From contig CAKUDW010000048.1 in NCBI GenBank assembly GCA_934645275.1, forward strand, positions 1 through 10,607: a DNA stretch of 10,607 bases, read 5' to 3'. This DNA is from an uncultured Clostridia bacterium (lineage in GTDB: Bacteria > Bacillota_A > Clostridia > Christensenellales > Aristaeellaceae). Position numbers and translations under genes: made by a program. The notes under the pieces are model-generated. The model was not told where the DNA came from, did no database searches, and worked only from the letters and a program-made list of their open reading frames with translations. Shown one piece after another: positions 1 to 7,105 of the stretch (position 1 is the stretch's first letter; every line of letters begins with the position of its first letter).

Positions 1-39
1 GTTATGAAGATGATCTCCGCGCTGGGCGAGATTACGCTG
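1..39. repeat. Left arm of a perfect 39-bp inverted repeat at the window edge
   Basis: Positions 1-39 are the exact reverse complement of 274-312, inside the helical repeats of the giant gene. Read on the minus strand, this arm replaces the expected continuation of the repeat (after REAYDA one expects a Leu-rich turn) with the unrelated QRNLAQRGDHLHN. An exact 39-bp match is well above the similarity between neighbouring repeat units, which share protein motifs but differ at many bases. Most likely a fold-back or assembly artefact at a contig end; a genuine inversion is less likely. Confidence 0.9.
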
Positions 40-3000
40 TGCGTCGTAGGCTTCGCGTGCGCGAACAATGCGATCCTCGCGCTTCAGCGTGACCTCGCCG
101 ATGGCGGAGATCAGCTCTTCCACCTGCTGAACGGAATTTCCTTCCGCGTCGAGCAGCGCGGCATACGCTTCTTCCGCCGCTTCCAGCGTAGAGAGATTCG
201 TAACAAGCGCCTTTTCAGCGTCGCTCAGCGCGTCATAGGCATCGCGCGCCGCACGAATGGCGTCCCCGCTCTCCAGCGTAATCTCGCCCAGCGCGGAGAT
301 CATCTTCATAACCTCGCTCGCCTTGGCGCTGCTCGCGGCGACCAGCGCTTCATACTGCGCCTGAATGCGCTTGAGCTGCTCATAGTTCTTCACGAGCGCC
401 TTGCCGTAATCCGACAGCGCATCGTAAAGCGCCTGCGCGCTGCGGATGGAGTCAGCGCTCTCCAGCGTGACCTCGCCGATGGATTCGATGAAGCGATCCA
501 CCTTTTCCGCCGCCTGCTTTTCCGCCTTGATCGCCAAGGCGTATTCCTCTTCGGCGCGGGTGAGCGTTTCGTAATTCGTAACCAGTTCCTGAAGCTCGAC
601 GCTCAGCGCGTCATAGGCGCTTCGTGCAGCGGCAATCGCGCTGCCGCTGTCCGCCGTAATTTCGCCGTTCAGCGCGTCGATCTTTTCAAAAACATCCTGA
701 ACCGCCCGCATGTTTTCCTGCGTGAGCACCTGCAGGTTGACCACCGTCTGCGGCCGGTCGAGGGTTTCGGCGTCGTTGTTATAGCGAACGTAGTTAAAGT
801 AGATCGTTACGTCCGTATCTCCCGCCGTCAGCGGCTCCTGCGAGAAGGAAACGTTCTGCGTCACGTCCTTCGTGCAGCCGTTGGCCAGATGCGCAACCAC
901 CTGCATTCCTGACGCATCAAAGCTTTCGCCCTCTTCATAGAGCAGACGCGCAGGCTGCTCCGTCACTTCAAGGCTGACGATCCGGCTGCCCAGCGCCATC
1001 ATGAAGCCGGAATCGTTCTTGAAATAGAACGTTCCGTACTGATCCACGATGGGACTGCACAGCGCATACTGACGCTGTGCGCCGCGAGGCGTGAACAGAA
1101 TCTCCGCCTGGTCGATGGGCGAGCCGTCGTAAATGGACAGAAGCTGCGTCTGGCCGGGGCAGTCGCGAATCACGCGAAGCGAGCCGGGCGACATGTTTTC
1201 AAAGAAATAGATGTATACGAGTCCCGTATTTTCGTAGGCCGTCGTGAGCAGGCCGCTGGTCTGCGGATAGCCCTTCGTGGGACAGGTATAGGCGATGGTC
1301 CACGAAGCCAGATCGATGACCGCAATGCCGTGACCGCTGTACGCTTGGAACTGCGCGCGACCGGAAAAGCCCACATAGGCACGGCCATTGTAGACCACAG
1401 GCGTGGACGTACTCATGCCCTCGATGGCGTTTCCGTTGCGCAGATTCAGCTTTTTCAGCGAATCGCGGTCGAAGAAGCCGTCCTTGGATACCGCCACAGA
1501 GTAGAAATATCCGCCCTTGGAGGTAAAGTAATAACGATCAGTCTTTTTGTCATAACAGATGGTACAGCGAATGTCCGCATCCAGCCCGGACAGGCAGTCG
1601 ATGACGCGGCCGGAGTTAGGATCGAGGGAGAGCAGGTTGGCGCTGGGCGAGACATATCCGGTTTCGCCGTCATCCGTGCCCACGATCATAAAGCGATCCG
1701 AAACGTACGCGCCCGCCCAGTAGAAGCCACCCTTCTGGGTGTAAGTCCAGGTCGCCTTCTTCGCCTCGTTCGTCTTGGCGGGGTTTTCATCCGTGATGGA
1801 CAGGCAGACCCAGTTGCCGTTGTCGCGCTCGCCGTTCCAGAAGCCGGTATAGATATAGCCGTTGTGATAGGTGATGGGCGAATTGGGCTGACCGCCCAGC
1901 GGATCGGTATAGACCCACAGCGATTCCAGCGTATCCGCGTTGAACGCCTGAACCGTACCGTCGGCGAGGGCGACGAAGAGCATTCCCTTCGCATAGGTCG
2001 GCGGCGTGATGTTAAAGGCGGACTTTTTAATCATGTCGCCCACCTGCACGATCTCGCCCGTCACCGTGTCGATTTTGAAGATATTCTGCTTCGCCGTGCA
2101 GATCAGATAGCCGTTTACGAGAATCGGCGAGCTGACCGCGTCCGAGCCATAGCTGATGCCCGCCTGATTGGCCCAGTACATCACTGCGTCTGAGGCGGAA
2201 ATCGGCGTGGCGACAGAGGTAACGGCGTTGTTGGTTTCATCGCCGCGGAAATCGCCCCACTCAGAGGGAATTTCCTCGTCGATGGAATCGTTCGAGTCGG
2301 CAGGCACCAGCGCAAACTCCAGCGCCATTTCCGGCTCCTCCGCCGTAAAGCTGCCGGTCTGCGCCTGATAGCCATAGGCAGACACGGTATAGCTGTACTC
2401 GTAGCCGCGAATCAGGGAATAGCGTCCGTCCTCGCCCGGGAAGGCAGGGCCGGTGAGCTTATTCGAAATGGAGAAGATCGCCGTTTCCGGCGCGAGCTTT
2501 ACGCTGAGGATCGTCTCCTTCAGACGCTCGATGCGCAGCTGATAGGTCGAGTGAGTTTCCTCGCCCTTTTCATTCTGATAGACGAGGTCGATCTTCGCCT
2601 GCGTCCATTCGTCGGCAATGGGAATATCAAAACTGTATTTGCCGCTCGCAGCGCTTTCCAGCTTTTCGCCATCCACATACAGTAAAGTGCGTGCCAGCAG
2701 CGCCGCGGGCATTTTCGAAGTGAGCTCGACCGTGACGCTGGTTACGTCCGCGGGAACCTGAGAGGTATAGTCGAACCATTCCTCGGAAAAATCAGGAAGC
2801 ACATAGCCCGACGACTTTCCATATTTCACCTGAAGGCTGCTGAGCGTCGGATACAGACAGGTCTCAATCACATAAACCTGCTGCAGCGTTTCTTCATTAT
2901 TAATCGTAGCTTCCGCGGTGATGATCAGCGTATTGTCGCCGACATAGGCGCGCGTGCTCGCAACAAAGCCTGAAAGCAGGTTTGCATTGGTATAGGAAAG

Positions 3001-6000
3001 CGTACCCTCGCGCTCGATCGCACTGGCCCCCAGAGCCGTATAGCGATAGGTCATCACCGTCTGCTCGGCATAGGCCGGGTTCGGCGCGATATGCAGATAA
3101 GAAGAGTTGCTGCTATCAAAAATCCGCATACGATAGCGGAAGGTTTCCACGCCGTCCACCTGTTCGGCACCAAGATATTCCAGATCATAGCTGCCGCTGT
3201 CCGCGCTGTTCTTCTGCGTAAAGCGCATCGCATCCACCAGCATCATCGGGAGAACGCGCAGCGAAACGGTCGGCAGCTCAACGCCCTCGGCCAGTACGAA
3301 GGCCTCCTCCAGCTGCATCGTGTAGACAAACTGTGTAGAGGTATCCGTCAGATCCAGATTTTCCGGAGCCTGCCAGCAAACGGCGACGCGCTGCTGAACA
3401 CCGTCCACGACGGCGACGGCATATTCCGGGAAACCGGTCGGTTCTACGCCAAAGGGCGTGGTATACTCAACCGCCGTTCCCTCTTCCAACGCAATCGCGG
3501 TCAGCTGCGGCAGCTCGTCCTCCGCCATCACAGTTACAAAAACCTGCTGAATGGAGGTGCCTGCATTGAGGGCGCAGCCCCCCGGCAGCGTCACCTCTGG
3601 TGTAAATGCATACTCTCCCGCCACTAAGGCATCGAAGTCGTCCGCACGCCACGTCGCCGCGCAGGAAAAGCTCAGCCCGCCCGCCGTAACCACAACCGTT
3701 TCCGGAAGTCTGGGCAGCGAGCCGCCAACGGCCATGATGTAGCTGTTCTTTACTCCCTCCGAAAGGGAAACGGAGTCGGCAGCGGCGGACGTGTCCGCAT
3801 CCTCCCATTTCAGGCAGGGATAGCCGCCGTGATAATTCTCGTTAAAATTCAGGCGAAAGCAGTCGTTTTCGCGCATGGAAAGACGAAGCGCGGCGCGATC
3901 CAGCGCCGTACCCGCCTTGGAGTAGAGCTTGTATTCATCCAGATAATAGCAATTCTGAACGCCGGAAAACTCTGCCGCGATCAATCCACCCTTGTTGCCC
4001 TCCATGGATACGGAGGCCGCGTTAAAGCTGTCAGACGCAGAAAGGCAAACACCGGCGAGGCCGCCGACTCTGTTTTCGCCGCTGACCGAACCGAGATTAT
4101 ACGAATTTCGAACGCTGCTGTTGGAGGTTCCGCCGATCAAACCGCCGACGGCGATATAGCCCTTCACCGAACCCGTGTTGTAACACTGATCCAGCTTGCC
4201 CGCGCTGGCCACGCCGCCGGTCTGTTCGCCGGAGGTCGTTTCATTGACAATATCCGCAAAGTTAGCGCATTTGCTGACCGTGCCACCACCATTGCCTCCG
4301 ATGACGCCGGCGATATAGCTTCCCGATACAGTAATCTTGCCATGGTTAATGCAATCCGAAGCGGAACTCGCTTTGCCGGCAACGCCCGCAGCGGAAGAAA
4401 TCTGAACCACGCCGGAGGTGCGGCTGGAGACCGCGCCGCGATTCGTGCAGTTGGAAACGCTGCTGGCCGAGCCGACCACGCCGCCGATATAGGAACCCTC
4501 GTAGCGTGCACGCACCGTGATGTATTCGCCGGAAACCGTGACCGTTGCGCTGTTTTCGCACCCGGATACGTTTGACGCCTGACCGGCAACGCCACCGCCG
4601 TACTGCTTCACGCACTGCACGCGGCCGCTATTTTTGCAATTCGAGACCTTGCCGGCATGACCAGCCACGCCGCCCACATAGCCGTATCCCTGCACCGCGC
4701 CGCTGTTTTCACAGTCAGTGACCGTGCAGCCCCTGCCGCCGACCACGCCGCCCACATAGGCGGAGCCGGACGCGCTGGAAGAATAAACGCTGCCGGAATT
4801 GGTGCAGCCCGAAATCGTACAGCTCGAAGCCGCCGCACCGATTACACCCGCGACATACTGGCCGGAGGCGGTGACCTTGCAGCGATTGTGCAGATTGCTG
4901 ACGCTGGCCTCGCTGTACGCGATCACGCCCGCAACATAGGAGCCGCCCGCGTCCACAGAGCCGCTTACCGTGAGATTCTGAACGGAAGCATTCGTGCCCA
5001 CATAGCCGAACAACGCCTGATAATCCGACGATGCGCGAATGCTGAGCCCGGAGATCGTGTGATTGCCGCCGTCAAACGCACCCGCATAGGGCGCTTCGCT
5101 CGAGCCGATGGGCGACCAGTCCATGCCCGCGATGGAGACATCGTTCACTAAAATGGCATTTGCTGCGGCATTCCGCTCCGTCTCGGTAAGACGACCGTTG
5201 ACGAGATCGGCAAACCACTTCAGCTCGCCGCCGGTGGTAATCTGGTAAACGCCGTCCACCAGCTGCGGCGCGTTTTCGTCGCCCACAGGAATCTCCGCGC
5301 CCGCCATCGCCGCGTCCAGCTTGTCCGCCCAGGCCACGCTCTCCTCGTCCGTCAGGCTGAGATAGGCTCTGAGGATTTCGTTATAGACCGCGGTAGCCGT
5401 CTCGCTGCTGCGCGCATCCGCATCGTCGAGGTAGGTCGCCATGCTCCGCATGAGCCGAAGCTGCGCGAGCGAAATGGTGGAAACGCTCTCGCTGAACACC
5501 ATCGCCTGAATTTCCGATGCGGGGCGATCCAGCGCGTAGCCGCCGTTTTCATCAAAGCGAACGTAATCCGCCTTCGCGCCGTCGATCACCGTGATGTCGC
5601 CGTCGAGAAGGTTGCTGATGCTGTGACCATTCAGATTGCCCAGCGCGGAAAGAATCGTATCGCCCACGCCGTAGTCCACGAACATGGGCGGAATGACCAG
5701 CTGCGTCTGCGTTCTGGCCATGATGCAGAAGCTGCCGCTGCCGGAGGCACCCGCCGGTTCGACCGTCGGCTCGGGTTCTTCCGTCGAAGGCACTTCTGTG
5801 GTTTCCTGCTCGGTGGGAGCGATCGTTGCATCCTCCGCAGAAATCATCTCCACCGCGGAAGAAGTGACATAGGCGCGAATGCTGTTCTGCTCCGCATCGG
5901 TGTATTCGACGCACAGCACACCATCCAGCACCTCGAGCACGGTAAACACGCTGCCCGCATTGACCACGGCGGCAGTCTGCGTCATGGCGAGATCGGAATA

Positions 6001-6451
6001 CAGAAGGGTCGCGTCGTTCAGTACGCGCGCCTGAAGAACCGGCGCTGCCGTAGGAGCCTCCGTCTCTGCAGGGGCTTCCGTTTCCGCAGGAACCGCCGCT
6101 TCCTCCTGCTGAGGGGCTTCCGAGGGAAAAGAAACCACAGGCGTTTCCTCGGGCACTTCGCTCGCAGGCGCGAGCGTGTCCTCAGGAACGACTGTGGTTT
6201 CTTCAGCTATGGGATTGGTTTCAGAATCGGATTCAAAGACAACTTCCGAATTTTCAGCATCGGAAGCATCCAAGTTTACATATTCATAATTTTCGCGGGG
6301 GGGTAGAAGAAAGGTCGCCAAAAGATTCGACGGTGTTCGTCGAAATCAATGCCGCGTCCTCCGCCCAGGCGCAAAAGCCGGACAGGGGCAGACAGGCGCA
6401 CACCAGAATCATGCACAGGCACCGAATTGCCGCACGGCGCATCTTCTTCAT
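1..6451 (-). CDS. Giant multidomain secreted/cell-surface protein under cobalamin riboswitch control (C-terminus outside window; one frameshift)
   Basis: Start ATG at 6449-6451 is preceded by GGGAGG with a 5-nt gap and opens a clear signal peptide (basic MKKMRR, hydrophobic core, cleavage likely after CAWA, residue 30). The frame breaks at a seven-C run (6297-6303). Removing one C joins it to a frame open to position 1, giving about 2,150 residues. Numbering across the repaired frame: Thr/Glu/Pro linker ~55-135; SH3-like module ~137-205; second acidic linker; unnamed domain with a VGDTILSAL motif and a helical stretch ~245-375; GLUG repeats ~400-830; Ig-like and cadherin-like sandwiches ~890-1380; PQQ-like beta-propeller ~1400-1825; Big_3 Ig-like domain ~1825-1907; about 3.5 helical repeats of ~63 residues ~1910-2137. 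No SLH, LPXTG or other wall anchor is seen, so it should lie beyond the window. The riboswitch suggests a role in B12/corrinoid acquisition; the substrate is unproven. A generic adhesin is the main alternative. Confidence 0.9.
40..730 (-). repeat. Tandem ~63-residue helical repeats in the giant protein (about 3.5 copies)
   Basis: Successive units share the pattern I-x-A/S-I/L-G-E-I/V-T-L-x-S/R-x-D-x-I, then A-R/Q-x-A/L-YDALS, then A/E-L-V-T/K-N-Y/L-x-x-L, each followed by a Glu/Ala-rich helix. The GEITL-type motifs fall near positions 90, 285, 475 and 670, a period of about 189 bp. The fourth copy is cut by the inverted-repeat junction. Such units occur in tandem in surface proteins of gut Clostridia. 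A rod-like, alpha-helical stalk between the propeller and the envelope anchor is the likely role (inference). Confidence 0.8.
274..312. repeat. Right arm of the 39-bp inverted repeat
   Basis: This is the native copy: on the minus strand it encodes VMKMISALGEITL in frame with the third helical repeat. The arms are separated by 234 bases (40-273) of normal in-frame coding sequence. Confidence 0.9.
980..2250 (-). other. PQQ-like beta-propeller domain of the giant protein
   Basis: About 425 residues (~1400-1825) show seven or eight blade motifs of the PQQ/YVTN type: a short strand with SPIL or TPPTY, then G-x-x-hydrophobic (VNGYLI, AKGMLFVALADGTVQAFNADTL, HNGYIYTG, YNGRAYVGFSG, YGTFYFKN), then a 'D-x-x-T/S-G' turn. 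The set DGTVQAFNADTLESLW is a classic blade. No PQQ-cofactor enzyme signature was seen, so this is a binding or scaffold propeller rather than an obvious dehydrogenase. Given the B12 riboswitch, the Bacteroides protein BtuG, a surface beta-propeller that binds cobalamin, is a suggestive functional parallel, not a demonstrated homology. Confidence 0.8.
3965..5010 (-). repeat. GLUG-type repeat region of the giant protein (probable beta-helix)
   Basis: Roughly a dozen imperfect copies of a 25-40 residue unit follow the scheme Y-V/I-G-G-V-V/A-G-x-A-S-x-V-S-N/D-C-x-N-S/R-G-x-V. Examples on the minus strand are YVGGVVGGRGCTVTDCENSG, YIGGVVGSASSVSNCTNRG and VGGLIGGTSNSSVRNSYNLG. This is the GLUG motif of bacterial surface proteins, normally part of a right-handed beta-helix. 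Nearly every unit has a Cys before the Asn, which would stack along the helix. The preceding stretch (ITTGGELKWFADLVNG, then GAFDGGNHTISGL) is the usual cap of such domains. Confidence 0.85.
6046..6290 (-). repeat. Low-complexity Thr/Glu/Pro linker with PAETEAPAETEAP repeats
   Basis: Just after the signal peptide the giant protein has about 80 residues rich in Glu, Thr, Pro and Ala, with short tandem ETEAP units near 6055-6090. It looks like a flexible, acidic, exposed spacer. A second shorter one (TEQETTEVPSTEEPEPTVEP) lies near 5760-5820, after the SH3-like module. Confidence 0.75.
6297..6303 (-). other. Seven-C homopolymer that breaks the giant gene's frame
   Basis: On the coding (minus) strand the run reads ACCCCCCCGCG. 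With seven C the signal-peptide frame ends 4 codons later at TGA (…STPPRKL-stop). With six C it reads …STPRENYEYVNLDASD and continues through the whole 2,100-residue frame. The signal peptide lies only on the upstream side and the rest of the protein only on the downstream side, so the two halves clearly belong together. Either a one-base sequencing or assembly error, or a slippage-prone tract that switches the protein on and off. Confidence 0.85.
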
Positions 6452-6456
6452 GAAAA

Positions 6457-6462
6457 CCTCCC
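6457..6462 (-). promoter_or_regulatory. Ribosome binding site that fixes the giant gene's start
   Basis: GGGAGG, 5 nt before ATG 6449-6451. The same frame is open upstream to a possible TTG at 6587-6589, but that start lacks a matching ribosome binding site, would put 46 residues before the signal peptide and would span the terminator hairpin. The ATG at 6451 is preferred. Confidence 0.8.
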
Positions 6463-6507
6463 GAAAACGGAGGAAACGCCGGCGGTTGAAAGCAGCAAAT
6501 CTACGAC

Positions 6508-6533
6508 AAAAAAGCCATCTTAAAGACAGCCCT
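6508..6533 (-). terminator. Probable riboswitch-controlled intrinsic terminator
   Basis: On the minus strand, AGGGCTGTC-TTTAA-GATGGCTTT can form a 7-9 bp stem (three or more G·U pairs) with a 5-nt loop, followed by six T. It lies about 90 nt after the riboswitch core and 57 nt before the giant gene's ATG, the expected place for an expression platform that stops transcription when cobalamin is bound. The G·U content makes the stem moderate rather than strong. Confidence 0.6.
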
Positions 6534-6623
6534 ATGCGGCGAAAACCTTTGAGCGGCTTCCGCGTCTCGTCCAGCTTGCTTTGTTTCAAACGACCGTCAT
6601 TCTCTCCTGAAATAAGCCATTTA

Positions 6624-6777
6624 TCGTTCAGGGCAGGTTTTCTGACTTGGCTTCATCCTACTCGTGCGCCTTCTCAGCCCTTCGGCCAATGACATTTTTG
6701 CACTTTCGTCCACTACACAGCAACGAGAGATCTGCTACGGATTCACACCGCATTCCCTTTTTCCGCGAATCGAACGA
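6624..6777 (-). ncRNA. Cobalamin (B12) riboswitch
   Basis: Read on the minus strand, conserved elements appear in the right order. GGTGTGAATCC is at 6739-6749 and TCGTTGCTGT at 6717-6726. GGGCTGAGAAGGC is at 6668-6680, preceded by CATTGGCC. GAGTAGGATGAAGCC is at 6649-6663, and the B12 box AGTCAGAAAACCTGCC at 6632-6647. The closing P1 helix is visible as TCGTTC (6772-6777) pairing with GAACGA (6624-6629). The element follows a promoter by about 25-30 nt and precedes the giant surface-protein gene, so bound cobalamin should reduce its expression. Whether it prefers adenosyl-, methyl- or hydroxocobalamin cannot be told by eye. Confidence 0.95.
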
Positions 6778-6806
6778 CCCGCGGCACCCCAAACTGAAGC
6801 AATTTA

Positions 6807-6835
6807 ATTATACAGCTTTTGGAAGATAAAAGCAA
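6807..6835 (-). promoter_or_regulatory. Sigma-A-type promoter of the riboswitch and giant gene
   Basis: On the minus strand: TTGCTT (6830-6835), a 17-bp spacer, and a perfect TATAAT (6807-6812). The predicted transcript start is near 6800, about 25 nt before the riboswitch P1 helix. Confidence 0.8.
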
Positions 6836-6898
6836 TGGTTACATAGCGCGCCCGTACATAAAATTCGCTTGTTTGCCCTGTAAATTTTTATAAAATCA

Positions 6899-6928
6899 TT
6901 GACTTTAATGTGCCAGCTCATGTATAAT
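6899..6928 (+). promoter_or_regulatory. Sigma-A-type promoter of the DUF4430-MoxR-DUF58 operon
   Basis: TTGACT (6899-6904), an 18-bp spacer, and TATAAT (6923-6928). An A/T-rich stretch immediately upstream (6880-6898, TAAATTTTTATAAAATCA) looks like an UP element. Transcription should begin near 6935, leaving a leader of about 170 nt before the first ATG. Confidence 0.85.
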
Positions 6929-6934
6929 TCAGCT

Positions 6935-7049
6935 TAAATTCTACCACTGGGCTTAAAAACCCGAGAATCAGAGAACTTTGGAGCTCTGTTTTGCCTAAAA
7001 CTTCGCGGGGAAAACAGCGAACGCAGCTCTTTTTCGAAGACTATGATTT
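6935..7049 (+). ncRNA. Structured leader RNA, unassigned; candidate cis-regulatory element
   Basis: The leader can fold into a small GGG/CCC hairpin (6949-6962). It can also form two overlapping, mutually exclusive helices: CAGAG 6969-6973 with CTCTG 6984-6988, or a longer bipartite hairpin GAGCT 6981-6985 with AGCTC 7025-7029 plus CTGTTTT 6986-6992 with AAAACAG 7011-7017. The latter is followed by five T. An intrinsic terminator lies just downstream, before the gene. Competing helices ahead of a terminator are the usual form of an attenuator or riboswitch, but no known class was recognised; T-box and complete cobalamin signatures are absent. Confidence 0.45.
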
Positions 7050-7081
7050 GCTGGCCGCACTCGCGACCAGCTATATTTTTT
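7050..7081 (+). terminator. Intrinsic terminator in the leader, upstream of the DUF4430 gene
   Basis: GCTGG (7050-7054) pairs with CCAGC (7067-7071). Inside that stem CGC (7056-7058) pairs with GCG (7063-7065), with one C·A mismatch (7055/7066) and an ACTC loop. The stem is followed by TATA and six T (7072-7081). It lies 25 nt before the start codon, after the operon promoter, so it should act as a conditional terminator. Confidence 0.7.
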
Positions 7082-7088
7082 GCCTATA

Positions 7089-7097
7089 GGGGGAGGG
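7089..7097 (+). promoter_or_regulatory. Ribosome binding site of the DUF4430 protein gene
   Basis: GGGGGAGGG, 8 nt before ATG 7106-7108. An in-frame ATG at 7043 would add 21 residues encoded by the terminator hairpin and has no good binding site, so 7106 is taken as the start. Confidence 0.8.
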
Positions 7098-7105
7098 CAC
7101 ACAAC

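Larger units (their letters stand above)
6452..7105. other. Divergent 654-bp intergenic regulatory region
   Basis: No protein gene was found here. The minus-strand half (6452-6835) carries promoter, cobalamin riboswitch, terminator and ribosome binding site for the giant gene. The plus-strand half (6899-7105) carries promoter, structured leader, terminator and ribosome binding site for the DUF4430 gene. The AT-rich 6836-6898 stretch between the two -35 boxes could hold an operator; no clear palindrome was seen there. Confidence 0.8.

Noticed and set aside
1330..6306. Several plus-strand open frames of 160-290 codons (1330-2193, 3829-4575, 4657-5151, 5623-6306)
   Set aside because: All lie opposite the giant gene in the frame that stays open in GC-rich DNA. 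They have no start signals or recognisable domains and are rich in Arg/His/Ala, as expected for antisense readings.
6941..6975. Resemblance of CCACTGGG…CCCGAGAA in the plus-strand leader to the P6 part of a second cobalamin riboswitch
   Set aside because: The upstream GGTG…TCC part would fall before the transcription start and no B12 box follows; likely chance.
7043..7105. Upstream in-frame ATG of the DUF4430 gene
   Set aside because: The extra 21 codons are the terminator hairpin and T-run; the ATG at 7106 has a strong ribosome binding site and leads straight into the hydrophobic anchor.
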